Of a stretch of DNA of 64,000 nt, positions 24,100 through 35,568 are shown piece by piece; position 1 is the stretch's first letter, and every line of letters begins with the position of its first letter. The notes beneath the pieces are model-generated. The model saw only the letters and a program-made list of their open reading frames with translations, searched no databases and had not been told where the DNA came from. Both the position numbers and the translations under genes were made by a program. The DNA lies in assembly GCA_037975125.1 (NCBI GenBank), contig JAJQOW010000014.1, forward strand, positions 17,042,764-17,106,763, in the 5' to 3' direction. The DNA comes from Latrodectus hesperus. Lineage: Eukaryota > Arthropoda > Arachnida > Araneae > Theridiidae.

Positions 24100-27000
24100 T
24101 GCTTTATGAAGTTTCCAGTATAAATAAAAATAATATGTGATGAACTCATTAGAAATAGGTATTTCTCTCTCTGTTTACAGTTATATTTTTTAATGGTTAA
24201 TAATGCAATTAAAGTTGTAGAAGATGTTGTTGCTAATGCAAGTAGTCACGACAAAAATGAGTTAATAAAACTTGTATACTCTTTTCTTGTCAAAATCTTC
24301 TTTAAAAAATAATAACTCGTCAATAACTTAGTTAGAATAGTAAATAAAGCTAATTTTAGAAATAGATTTAAAAATAATTACTGAATAAATGCTAAAATAA
24401 GTTAATTAAAAGTAATATGACACATTGATGTTTACATGCTGACTTGTTACTTGTTATATTAAATCTCAGTACTTGTTATATTAAATATTATTCATTTTGA
24501 AAATTCTTTTGAATAAGAATTTTTTTAAACAAGTTCTATAATTGCTTATCTTGATATTCTTTTTTGTACAGTGCAAAGCAAATTATGCCTTTATTTAATG
24601 TGATGCAAATAGATATATATTTAATGTTCTAAATCTGAAACTCAGTATAACTCATGTTATCTAACCAGTTGATATATTTGTAATACACTATATTTTATAA
24701 CTTTATAATTATATTATTTTGTTTACCTTTTCAATTATTTAGAATTATTGTTACTCTATGCATTGAATATTTATGTGTACTACTGAAAACTTTAAAATAT
24801 TTCCTTCTTATCTGTTGATTTCTTTAAATTAAAAAGAAAATACTATTTATATGAATTTTTACATTAAGTTTGTTTGCGACTTTTCAAAATTAAAATGTTA
24901 TCTGTTGAAATTATACTGCATTGTACTAAAAGTTTTTGAAGTTGAAATCTCAGAGAAATATGGATGCATGTCATATTTTAATTAAAATAAATTAGTTCTT
25001 ATTGAATTAATACATTTATTGATCCATTTTAATCTTTTTGGTTAAAATGAAGTTTTAATTTTTTTGTGTTAAATTTTCTATTTTCACTTATGAAATGAAG
25101 ATTTATATTGATAAGGCCTTTTATAGTGTAAAACTATTATAATGTATGTGTGTTAAAGAAAATTAAACTTTTATGATTATGAAAAAGTATTTACACTCTA
25201 TATTATATGATATTTTCTCATTAATCAGGAAATTAATGATTCTTGAAATAAAAATTTACTCTGTCATGTTGTCTTAATGGAGTCTTGGCTAATATGCATA
25301 AAGAAATAAATGTATGCTATTTATATAAAGTAGAGTAACATTAATTTTAAGAAATTGTTATTTGTTATATTGTAAAAGAAAAGAGACAGTACCCTTTCAC
25401 TTAGAAAAATTATTCAACATTAAATGTATGCAAAAATATTTTGTTTTATAACTGATAGTTCAATATATTGTTAAAATTTTTTAATTTTTTAAATATTTTA
25501 TTTTTTTAAAAATTATATTTTATTTAGGATTTTTAAAATAAGTATTTTATACAATTTATGTTTCTTAATTTTTATTTTCTTACATTTGTAAAAACGATTT
25601 CTCATCATTTCATTTACTTCACTGAGAAGTTATTTATATCATAATATATCGATATTTTTTTATTGTTATATATTTGAAGAAATGATTTTATAGTAATGAA
25701 TTTTTCCTAACATACTAATTGTTTATCTCACCAAAGTTAATCAATTATTTATTAAATGTACAATAATTGTTTGCAAAAGGGGAAAAGAATAAAATATTAT
25801 ATTTAATAAGAACTTGTCATTTTTATATAAACACATAACAAAATACATTTTAATTATAATGAAATGAATAAAAAGAGAATTTTTTAATGAACTTTTTCTT
25901 TTCTTTTTAAGTAAACATAATACTCTGATATTTGTATACTTATGATTTCAAATTAAATAAGAATAATATTGTGATAAGTTTTATTGTGTAATTTCACTAT
26001 TCATTAACATTATTGTTACTTAGACCTTTGAAGTGTGGATGAAATGTAACCATTTTTAATTTGTTATTTCACTTCAGGAAAATAAATTTAATATATATTT
26101 TTAGGACACTCTAAAGATTTCTACCATAAAAAATTGTATAAATTTTTATAGTGTCTTTAAAATCCCTAATAAATATATTTTCCTGAAGTGAAATAATATT
26201 AAAATCATATTCCTCCAGAAGTAATGAAAGAAAAGAAAATATTTTTGTTAAATTGGAAAACTAAAATTTCATGATCAAAATGTTTTCAGTACCCTATTTC
26301 TTATCTAAATGACTTATCTTTTATCTCTAGCCTTAATAAAATTTTAGAATATGAATATTTAATCATTTTCCTATATCAATATATTTTAGAACAATTTACC
26401 ATTTAATATTAATTTTAGATGAAGATTATCAATAATTTTAAGAGTGAATGCTTAAGCTGGGATTTCTTTTGGTTAAATTTCAGCATATACATCATATTAT
26501 TATTTATTGTTATTAATTTTTTTATATTTATGTGGTTTATTTGTTTTTTTATTTAGTTTTTGCATATTTCAGTTGTAAATAATTATATTCGTAAGTTCAA
26601 TCATTGAGATTATTCAAAGTTGAATTATTCAATTTTTACTTTAAAAGGTTAAAACAGTCAAATGAATATAAGCATTTATTAAAACTTCTTGATCAATTCT
26701 GTTTTAAATTTTTTTGATCTATAAAATTTTCAATTTTTTACTTTAAATATACAAGTTCTTACTAAAAATATATATTATTTGCAATTTATCTTAATGTTTG
26801 TAATTCTTGTATAAATAATCTTTTATTAAAAATTTTATTTCAAATGCTTATGAACTGAATAACTAAGCTTAAAATAACCCAGGGTAAAAACTTTATAAAT
26901 ATCTTATATCTTAGTTTGGTGTTTTATTTCTTAACCTACAAATCATTAACTTTTAAAAAATCTGAATTATTACACTATATTTTATAGCTATATTTTTTCT

Positions 27001-27458
27001 TTTTATTTTATTTATTTATTTTGTAATTCTATTTTACTATGAATAATGACTTTATAAAATATCTCGTAGTTCTCCTGGTATAAAGTAAGGATTAATTTTA
27101 CTCGTATTATAAAAACTTGAAAATATTCATAAAAATATAAGAAAATCTAATTTTTAAACATCTAATGATAGTGAAACTTAAAAAATATTAATATGAGAAA
27201 TTATGAGAAAATTTCATAGAGAACACATAGCTGCTAATTCTACTGATTTTATCAGGAAACTCTTGATTTTTCATCATTTTTCCTGATTACCCAATAATCT
27301 ATGAAAATCTTTTTAGCAATTTCAGTGAAAAACTTAAAAACAGCAGAAATTTTGCCGGAAATAAGGTCTATTGAATTGTTTTAGTAGCTTAAATAAAATC
27401 AATAGATGGCACACTAATATAATTTTTATAATGTTATATTCTAATATCAAGAAAATGT
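24100..27458. other. 3.4 kb AT-rich region downstream of the FKBPL-like gene
   Basis: No domain-bearing ORF. It may include a long 3' UTR. One inverted-repeat element at 26064-26196 is listed separately. Confidence 0.55.
26064..26196. repeat. Short inverted-repeat element (MITE-like hairpin)
   Basis: TTATTTCACTTCAGGAAAAT at the left is mirrored by its reverse complement ending at 26196, separated by about 90 AT-rich bases. The arms are about 21 bp and nearly perfect. No coding capacity. The target duplication is not clear in this AT-rich context. Confidence 0.7.
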
Positions 27459-27530
27459 GTTCCTCTGAGTTTCGAACTCCATATGTCCACTGTGGTAGGA
27501 TGACGCTTTAACCACTTGGGTGCGAAGAAC
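27459..27530 (-). other. tRNA-derived sequence (tRNA pseudogene or SINE head)
   Basis: 72 bases on the minus strand with tRNA dimensions. Termini GTTCTTC and GAGGAAC pair as a 7-bp acceptor stem with one G-U. It has an A-box AAGTGGTTAAAGCG and a B-box GAGTTCGAAACTC. The D, anticodon and T stems are imperfect and no normal seven-base anticodon loop can be drawn, so it is unlikely to be a working tRNA. Confidence 0.55.
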
Positions 27531-28343
27531 CCCACGAATTGGCAGTCATGTAATTAACATTCAGAGCAAACACCAGGTGCCTGTTTACATAAACACTTCA
27601 ATTAAAATGAATATTACTAGTTATTAGTAATTTAATTAAGAAAATTTTTGTCACTGAACTAAATTTATTTAGTAATGTATTTTATGTAATTTTATAAGTT
27701 TAATATTTATAAATTGCTGTAGAGTAGTAAAAGATATACATTGATGTTTATTTTCTTACATGTAGTATATTCCTTTCTTTTTCATAATTCCTTTATGAAG
27801 TTGATGAATATTATATTCAAATATTAAGATTAACACAAAATATGTTTAGCATAAATCATTCTCAGAATGCATAATCTAAAGAGTAAAATTGTCTTTTTGT
27901 GCGCTACTACCGTTTTAAACATTCAAGCAAAAATTTCGCTTGTTAGTGTCTCCTGAATTTTTCCCTCAAAATCAGTAGAATCTACTGATTTTTTTCTCCA
28001 AGGTTGGCAGGTATGAGAACATATAATGTGATATATTTCTGGTAGAAAAAATCTTTTTATTTAAAACTATTTCTGAATGGAAAGATAATCCACCTTTATT
28101 AATTTTGATTCTTTTAAATTGGAATATCTGTCTCTTACAAATGATCAAAATATTAATTTATTTTGTACATTTATATATAATATAAACTCTAAAAAAATTT
28201 TTATTTCAAGCTTACTTTTTTCTTGGAAAGAAATCTAATTTATTTTTTTACTATATATGTAAATAATTGTGTAAACATCATTTAACATTCCACAAAAAGA
28301 AATTTTTAATGATTAACAAAGAGTTCAATGCTTCAGATAATAT
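27531..28343. other. AT-rich spacer, nothing recognised
   Basis: No ORF with a domain. It ends at the four-base target duplication (ATAT, 28340-28343) of the gypsy element that follows. Confidence 0.55.
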
Positions 28344-28935
28344 TGTACCGAGCTTCACGGGTTCGTGTCGATTGAGAGTTGAATAAAGCAACCACTTAAT
28401 GAACACAAGACTTTTATTCGTAAGAAAATCTCACTAGATAAACGAAATTCCCGCTGTAACAATCACAATTATACAGCTACAATTCGTCAGATATAATAAG
28501 AAACAGCTTCTAATCACAGGTCTCAAATACCTCAGACAGAGAACAACTAGCAGTCACAACTAATCGTCTTCACTAACTGACTGTCTTCACAAAACTCTCT
28601 TCCATGTCGGGCTGCGGTATTTATACCTGACTTGGCGGAGAAATCTACCAATTTCGCCAAGGTTCTGGAAGCTTCTAGGCTATCTCGAAAAATATTGGTC
28701 CTAGAGCTTAGGTGATGGATGTTTCCAGAAGTATCGATTTCTCGCCAAGTCGCCAAGAATCTCGCCAAGTCGCCAAGAATCTCGCCAACTGTCGCCAAGT
28801 CGCCAAATCATTAGGAAATCCGCTTTTAAACTACAACACGTCTAAATACCGCAATTTTTGCCCAAAATGTGAGAATTTCTGATCTGTCTGAGATATTTTA
28901 AGACAAATATAATCATTATTTACAAATTTGTAACA
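28344..28935 (-). repeat. 3' LTR of recent gypsy element
   Basis: 592 bp, minus orientation, termini TGTTACA and GGTACA. It contains a minus-strand TATAAATA (28618-28625) that would be the promoter copy, and AATAAA in CTTACGAATAAAAG for polyadenylation. Near one end lies a small array of CGCCAAG-type units, and this copy is one 10-bp step shorter there than the other LTR. Confidence 0.92.
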
Positions 28936-29121
28936 TTGCCCCCTATCAAGGACTGCACGTCCCGGGCAGTACAATCCCCTGATAGGAGGCTAAATTTAAT
29001 ATAAAAGAATTTACATTTCAAGAGGATACAGAGCACATTACATACACACTAAAAATACAAGAAAATAGAAAAGATTAAAATTATCTATACTATTTACAAA
29101 CAGACCATGGTCTACTGATTT
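28936..29121 (-). other. 3' untranslated region and polypurine tract
   Basis: Lies between the ORF stop and the 3' LTR. Minus strand GATAGGGGGCAA abuts the LTR and is the polypurine tract that primes plus-strand synthesis. Just inside it, CCTATCAAGG and CCTGATAGG-type sequences face each other and could fold. Confidence 0.65.
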
Positions 29122-31866
29122 TTACTCTACATTACGATAAGGAGCTAATCTATCATAATGTACTACCTTTGGTTTTGAAGCAGATGATTTTCTTATACGA
29201 ACCACGACGTCGTTCAGTCTTTTTAGGACTGTGTAGGGACCTTCCCAGTTGGCTTGCAACTTTGGAGAAAGTCCTTTACGTCGAATCGGGTTCCACAACC
29301 AAACTTTGTCACCTTCTTGGAATTCATGTCCCGTCGCTCTTGTGTCATACCTTGTCTTCATTCTTTCGGTCGTCAGGTTGATTCGGTCTCGAGCGAAGTT
29401 ATGGACATCTTCAAGACGTGCCTGAAGGTCTCGAAGGTATTCCTCTGGCGATGAAGATGTATCCGGTGGACGACCAAACTGAAGATCACAAGGGAGACGA
29501 AGTTCGCGACCAAAGAGCATCTGTGAAGGAGTATATCCGGTAGTCTCATGGACAGCACTGCGATATGCAAGCAGAAACAGCGGTAGCTTCAAATCCCAAT
29601 CTTGTTGATTTCTGGAAATCATAAGGGAGAGGTTATTCAAGATGGTTCTGTTAAACCTCTCTACCATGCCATCCGATTGTGGGTGTAGTGGTGTGGTCTG
29701 CGTCTTGTCTATTCCGAGAATTTGACACATTCCTTTAAACACAACAGAGGTGAAATTTGTCCCTTGATCAGAATGAATTTGTAAGGGTGTGCCGAATCTG
29801 GAAACCCATTGTTGCACTAGAACCTCGGCTACTGTAGTCGCCTCTTGATCGGGGATTGCAAACGCTTCAGGCCACTTAGTAAAGTCGTCCATGACAACTA
29901 GTATGTATTTGTTGCCATTTGAGGATCGTTGTAAAGGACCCAAAATGTCCAATGCTATCCTCTCAAAAGGTGCTCCTACGTTGTACCGCTGCAACCTTCC
30001 TCGGCTACGTTTCTTCGGTCCTTTACGTGCCGCACAGTCATCACAAGATTGGCACCATTTCTCTACATCTTGTCTCGTTTTGCTCCAATAGAAGCGTTCT
30101 CGAACTTTCTGTAGAGTTTTCATTACTCCGAAGTGGCCTCCAGTTGAGCTACTGTGCAATTCTTTCAAAACATCTGAAATTCTTGATTTTGGAAGAACAA
30201 GCTGCCATTTGAAATTACGTCCATCATCGGACTCCCATTTCCTGTATAAGACACCATTTCTTATATGGAGTGAGTCCCAAAGAGCCCAATATTGCTTAGT
30301 AGCAGGACTGTAGGTGGAGATATCCTGCCAACTTGGTCTCATACTAGAAGATTCTTTCAATTCAAGAATTGGATTTATATCTGGGTCTTCTTTTTGGGCT
30401 TCCCTAAGTCCTTCATCACTCCATGGGTCTGGTTTTGATGGAGGTGAAACGGTAACTTGGCGTACCGAAGTATTTATCAGCTGATAGTTCTTCTCTACTC
30501 TAGAACAGTATCGGCAGCTTTCATTACACGGCTTCCTTGATAGTGCATCAGTATTTCCATGAAGAGTTTCTTTGCGTTGACGTATTTCCATTTTAGGAAT
30601 TCCACCATCTTTTGTTTTCTGACAGTATCTACGTACGTGTCCGACTCCACCGCAAGTCCAACACTGAATTTTCGTGTTTCTGCCACTTTTACTCAATTCT
30701 AAGCTACGTAATTTTCGCCGCAAATCTTCAATTTGCTTTCTTAGATCATAGTTCGTATCAATAGCAGAAACGGCTCTGATTGAGCGCTGGTCTTTACGCG
30801 TGGCCTGCTGGGCAGCCTCTATCTTATGTGCGTAGACTAGGGCAGATCCAATATCTTTGACATCGGCAAGTCTAAGTGTTTTCTGTATCTCCGGATCCCG
30901 CACACTATCGATGAAGTAATGGAGGGCCAAATCTTGACGTATCTCAGCTGGGCAGTCCGAAAATGCTAGATGGGAAAGTCGTTGAATATCGGCAGCCAAT
31001 TCTTGAAGACTTTCACCCGCTTTTTGATAGCGGGACTTTAACTGTAGTCTGCTATATTCTTTAGTGCACTTATCTCCAAACCGCAGCTCAAGCGCACTCG
31101 ATAGGGCTTGGAAATCGTGCCTCTGCTCCTCCGGAAGCGTCTCGAGGATGTCAGCCGCGTCTCCTCTTAAAGAAGCCGCCAGGTGAAAAGCTTGGGCTCG
31201 GGGATTCCATCCATTAGCTTCCGCTACCATCATAAACTGGGTCTTGTATACTTGCCAGGATGATTTCCCATCAAATGTTGAAAGTTTAATATTGGCTAGG
31301 GAAGGCACAAATGCCACGTTGGGTTCCTCATGTCTGTTTGACATTTGTTTCTTCAAGCTTTCAATCTCCTTATTGATATTGTCTAATGCTTCTTCCACGT
31401 TTTCTTCTATCTCCAGAACTTTAGTTTCTACTGAAGTTACCTTATCTTCCATTGCATTCATCTTCTCCTGAATGATGTTGGAGAATTCTTCTTTAACACT
31501 TACAATGTCCTTCTTAAGTTCCTTTTTAAGCTCCTCCTGTCCAGCTTTCATCTCTTCCTGTCCAGATTTTATCTCTTTCATCATCTCGGTTTTAATCTCT
31601 TCTTGTCCAGCTTTCATCTCTTCTTGTCTAGCTTTCATCTCTTCTTGTCCAGCTTTCATCTCCTCCTGTCCAGATTTTATCTCTTTCATCATCTCGGTTT
31701 TAATCTCTTCTTGTCCAGCTTTCATCTCTTCTTGTCTAGCTTTCATCTCTTCTTGTCCAGCTTTCATCTCTTCTTGTCCAGCTTTCATCTCAGCCATCTG
31801 CTCCGCTAATTTTTCGAGAAGACTTTTCATTAAATCCATATCCATTTTTCTTGTGACACGCTGCAT
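29122..31866 (-). CDS. Gag-integrase fusion polyprotein lacking protease and RT
   Basis: The open frame runs from 31959, but its first 21 codons lie in the LTR and the next ones in the primer site. The first Met past that is at 31866 (alternatives 31845 and 31839). Counted on the full 945-codon frame: coiled coil with repeated MKAGQEE units at about 52-205; Gag core at about 218-385; CCHC knuckle CWTCGGVGHVRRYC at 433-446; junction near 450-460; RNase H tail LHGNTDALSRK at 466-476. Integrase follows: H2C2 zinc finger (601-642) and catalytic D671 in LDILGP, D731 in HSDQGTNF, E767 in MVERFN (D,D35E intact). It ends with a chromatin-binding-type C-terminus near 885-940. No stop or frameshift. 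Protease, RT and the RNase H catalytic part are absent. Confidence 0.9.
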   Translation of the reverse strand: MQRVTRKMDMDLMKSLLEKLAEQMAEMKAGQEEMKAGQEEMKARQEEMKAGQEEIKTEMMKEIKSGQEEMKAGQEEMKARQEEMKAGQEEIKTEMMKEIKSGQEEMKAGQEELKKELKKDIVSVKEEFSNIIQEKMNAMEDKVTSVETKVLEIEENVEEALDNINKEIESLKKQMSNRHEEPNVAFVPSLANIKLSTFDGKSSWQVYKTQFMMVAEANGWNPRAQAFHLAASLRGDAADILETLPEEQRHDFQALSSALELRFGDKCTKEYSRLQLKSRYQKAGESLQELAADIQRLSHLAFSDCPAEIRQDLALHYFIDSVRDPEIQKTLRLADVKDIGSALVYAHKIEAAQQATRKDQRSIRAVSAIDTNYDLRKQIEDLRRKLRSLELSKSGRNTKIQCWTCGGVGHVRRYCQKTKDGGIPKMEIRQRKETLHGNTDALSRKPCNESCRYCSRVEKNYQLINTSVRQVTVSPPSKPDPWSDEGLREAQKEDPDINPILELKESSSMRPSWQDISTYSPATKQYWALWDSLHIRNGVLYRKWESDDGRNFKWQLVLPKSRISDVLKELHSSSTGGHFGVMKTLQKVRERFYWSKTRQDVEKWCQSCDDCAARKGPKKRSRGRLQRYNVGAPFERIALDILGPLQRSSNGNKYILVVMDDFTKWPEAFAIPDQEATTVAEVLVQQWVSRFGTPLQIHSDQGTNFTSVVFKGMCQILGIDKTQTTPLHPQSDGMVERFNRTILNNLSLMISRNQQDWDLKLPLFLLAYRSAVHETTGYTPSQMLFGRELRLPCDLQFGRPPDTSSSPEEYLRDLQARLEDVHNFARDRINLTTERMKTRYDTRATGHEFQEGDKVWLWNPIRRKGLSPKLQANWEGPYTVLKRLNDVVVRIRKSSASKPKVVHYDRLAPYRNVE
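31560..31790 (-). repeat. 108-bp coding tandem repeat in Gag coiled coil
   Basis: The segment encoding ARQEEMKAGQEEIKTEMM and following residues occurs twice, giving a 36-residue period, inside a smaller 7-residue MKAGQEE repeat. The period is a multiple of three and keeps the heptad register. The plus-strand ORFs over this region are its antisense. Confidence 0.85.
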
Positions 31867-31877
31867 CAACTCTTCAA

Positions 31878-31894
31878 CCCCGATTCTGACACCA
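31878..31894 (-). other. Primer-binding site of recent gypsy element
   Basis: Two bases inside the 5' LTR the minus strand reads TGGTGTCAGAATCGGGG. The first 11 bases are complementary to TTCTGACACCA, the 3' end of tRNA-Leu (CAA/CAG type) with CCA added. The match beyond that is weaker. Confidence 0.65.
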
Positions 31895-31896
31895 GT

Positions 31897-32498
31897 TGTA
31901 CCGGGCTCCACGGGTTCGTGTCGATTGAGAGTTGAATAAAGCAACCACTTAATGAACACAAGACTTTTATTCGTAAGAAAATCTCACTAGATAAACGAAA
32001 TTCCCGCTGTAACAATCACAATTATACAGCTACAATTCGTCAGATATAATAAGAAACAGCTTCTAATCACAGGTCTCAAATACCTCAGACAGAGAACAAC
32101 TAGCAGTCACAACTAATCGTCTTCACTAACTGACTGTCTTCACAAAACTCTCTTCCATGTCGGGCTGCGGTATTTATACCTGACTTGGCGGAGAAATCTA
32201 CCAATTTCGCCAAGGTTCTGGAAGCTTCTAGGCTATCTCGAAAAATATTGGTCCTAGAGCTTAGGTGATGGATGTTTCCAGAAGTATCGATTTCTCGCCA
32301 AGTCGCCAAGAATCTCGCCAACCGTCGCCAAGTCGCCAAGAATCTCGCCAACTGTCGCCAAGTCGCCAAATCATTAGGAAATCCGCTTTTAAACTACAAC
32401 ACGTCTAAATACCGCAATTTTTGCCCAAAATGTGAGAATTTCTGATCTGTCTGAGATATTTTAAGACAAATATAATCATTATTTACAAATTTGTAACA
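31897..32498 (-). repeat. 5' LTR of recent gypsy element
   Basis: 602 bp, minus orientation, nearly identical to the left LTR. It starts on the minus strand with TGTTACAAATTTG (32498 downward) and ends GGTACA at 31897. TATAAATA at 32171-32178 (minus) is the likely promoter for the element's transcript. The ORF at 32100-32369 lies wholly within the LTR and is not a gene. Confidence 0.92.
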
Positions 32499-32502
32499 AT
32501 AT

Positions 32503-35500
32503 AGAATATTTAAACCTGCAATTTTAATATTTTATATGAATGAAATTTCTTTATTGCATATTTAATTAAAAATATGAATTTTTATGTAATTGTTTTCAAT
32601 TATCCTCATCTTCTTTTCATTTAAGATGTTTTGTACAATGAATCATATTTTTTTATAAAATTTTTAATTTTCCATTTGTTTTTAAACATATTTTTTTCCA
32701 TTTCAGATTAATCATTATTATCAAATAATTAATACCTGATTAATTTTTTTAATATTAATTAAATTAGTATATACTTTAAGAATATTAACAGACACTAGAT
32801 ATATATTTATCATTTAAAAACATTACAATAATGGTGCATTCTATTTTTAAATGATACATTTCCAGTATAAATAAAAATATATTTTGCAGGAAATGACAAA
32901 TATTTGCCAGGTAATTTTAGTTAAAGTTGACTATTAATTTAAAATTTTCTAAAATATTTTCATGACAAGAAATTAAATACAGTTGAAAATATATCTTTAA
33001 TTCAGGATATTTTCATGTCTATGATATTTGGATACTCGCAACAAAGTTCATTTTAGCTGGATTCTCATATATTATGATTTGTGTTATGCATTTATTAAAA
33101 TATTATGGTTTCAGAAGAGGTAAACCATTTTCCTGATCAGGTAGAAAAAAAGCTTTGTTTATTTCAAAAATGTCGTATGAGTGAAAGCATTTGATATCTT
33201 AGAAAAGTGTTTTATATTCGACTGAGAAACATCCGCAGAACGGACTCAAAGCAGCGGTAATAAGCTGAAAATATTCGAAAAACAGTTGTGTATATTTATG
33301 CTAATATTTTAAAGTGTTGTTATACATAGCATAGAATTATATTTCTTCAAATGGAGGCAGATGGCGCTAGTTGTCTCGTAGCCATTGTATGGATAAGTAC
33401 AGTTAGCCCGCTGATACGTCAGAATGTTTGGAGTTAAAATTCTTCAGAAAAAATTTCTGTGAGTTGGTGATGAGAACTATTTGCTTCTTATGGGTAATAA
33501 ATGTGCTTGCATAAGTAATTTACAATCAAATTATGTGGATACTGTGACATGTTTGCATTGCATGACTGGCCATATTGGCTCACCTAACTTCAGAATTAAA
33601 GCGAAAGTATTGATGTGAAAAATCTGGTGTCATCTCCATACAGGCCAGACTTAATTCTCGATGTTTTTTTGTTTTTTTTCCGAATGTAAGGAACTTTTTC
33701 CTGGAACTATATGCTTTTATTTTTTGCAGCCAATGATGGCAAATAACTACCTTGAATCAGCAGGGACATGATTTTAATCATACTAAGCCAAGTAAATTAG
33801 TCCTACGCATATATAAATTCTAATAGTTTTGAATTTTAAATTTCAGATGCTTATAGCTGTAGTGTTTTTGTTTGTTGCTGACTCAGTAAAATTTTTTTGT
33901 TATTGTGGATGGTATGTTATGTAAAATTAGTTCTTTTGTATGAAAACAAAACAAAAGTAGTGTAACAAATCCTTTCCTTACTTTGTAATTAATTGCTTTA
34001 AATGTATTCTCCTTTTCTAAGAAAATATGATTTAAAAAATGTACCACTACTTTGAAATTCACTATGTTGAATAGTAGTAAAATATTTAAACAATTAAAAA
34101 TTAGATGATAAAAACTTTTGATAGAAATACCTAAATTTAGAATGTTTAGTAAATTCATCTTTGGGAATTAAGTTTTAAAAGCTGATTCTTTGTGTCCTGC
34201 CTCCCAAACAAGCTAAATTAAAAGAGTTAATCAGAATTATGTTAATTTTGAAAGAAAAATGATAAATTGGGAGTAACTTATAAAAGTAATTTTTATAAAT
34301 TTATATATATATAAATATAAGTGAAAGGTAGTCTAAAATGAAGTAGAGACTGACTTTAAGACTATTATTGAATTAAGAAACTTAATTTTCGCAAAAAATA
34401 CTAAAGGAGCATTATTATTAAATATTACAATTAATACATTTTTAAATTTAAAATGACCATTTATCTGATTGTTTTGAAAATTATTGCCATTTGCCTATTA
34501 ACTCAGCATTGTGCTATATAATATACTAATAAATGCCTAAAAAAATTTTTTAGAAAAAGAAGAAAAACCTTGAATATGCATTTTTGACTCAAACGAGTGA
34601 AGTGCTATACCACACAATATCTATATTTTATCTTTGAGAACTTCTAAACGATCAAATTGAACTCAAACCGACTGAAGTAGAAAGCGATTTCCGTTAAGAC
34701 GGATAAAATTTTACTGAGTTCATCAGAAAAATCCAAATGTATGTTCCAAAATAATGTTCTAAATTTTTGACGAGTTTTGTGAAAAAAAAAAACTCAATTT
34801 TACTCAATGTGAGCTACAAGCCTACGAGCATAAAGCTCCAAAACTGTTTCTGCCATATTACAACTACTACATCAGGAAAGTAATATAATTAATAATAGCT
34901 ATTAGAAAACATTCGTGAATCGCAAAAATGAATCTATTTAAAAAAATTAAATTATAGAATCGAATTTAAGAGCAAAACTACCACATTAGAAAGTGACGAA
35001 GGGCGCAATGAATGAAATTATGTATCCGAAACAGAATTATATATTTTGAACCATTCGATCAATACAATAAAAAAATTTCATAAGATAGAATAAGTTATTT
35101 AATAAGTCTTGCTATTTTTTCTTTACGTACATATAATTTAACAATTTATTTTCAAGTGTATAGAAAATATTAATTGAATTACACAGCCATTTTTTTATTC
35201 TAAAAGCAACGTCTTCTAAATTTAATTTAAATAAAAATGTCATAATATGATTTAATGTAACTAATACTTTAAGCAAAATTAATCAATGTTATTTTTAAAT
35301 AATCAACAAAATTCTATAATTTAACAATCTATAAAAAATTATAATTAAAGAGTTTTTATTGTGTTATAATAAATTACGTTATTTTGAAATTCCTTTATTA
35401 TATTTTCTTATGTTTTATTCCTTCATTTTTTAACTTTTTAAAATTTTTTGAAATACTTCTGCATGAATATAGAGAAAACAAGTTTTTTATTTTGTTGAAT

Positions 35501-35568
35501 GAGGATTTTGTTTTAAATTAAATATATTGTTAAAAAAGCTGACATTTTACTCGATTTATGTTATGTAA
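32503..35568. other. 3.1 kb AT-rich region, no gene recognised
   Basis: Mostly AT-rich. 33350-33660 is more complex (GGCGCTAGTTGTCTCGTAGC) but shows no domain in any frame. The 91-codon minus ORF at 33883-34158 is low-complexity and is not supported. Confidence 0.5.

Larger units (their letters stand above)
28344..32498 (-). mobile_element. Recent Ty3/gypsy element, internally deleted (Gag-integrase)
   Basis: Complete insertion: two LTRs in direct orientation (28344-28935 and 31897-32498), a primer site next to the right LTR, a polypurine tract next to the left LTR, and an ATAT target duplication (28340-28343 and 32499-32502). The two LTRs differ by two visible substitutions near one end plus one 10-bp indel, so the insertion is young. 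The interior is only about 3 kb because protease, reverse transcriptase and most of RNase H are gone. The remaining coding sequence is one uninterrupted frame. The element must have relied on enzymes from a full-length relative. Confidence 0.92.

Noticed and set aside
28547..28798. 83-codon minus ORF and its twin at 32100-32369
   Set aside because: Both lie wholly inside the two LTRs and owe their length to the CGCCAAG repeat; no domain.
31472..31939. Plus-strand 155-codon ORF of repeated SSCPAFI units
   Set aside because: Exact antisense of the MKAGQEE coiled-coil repeats in the Gag-integrase frame.
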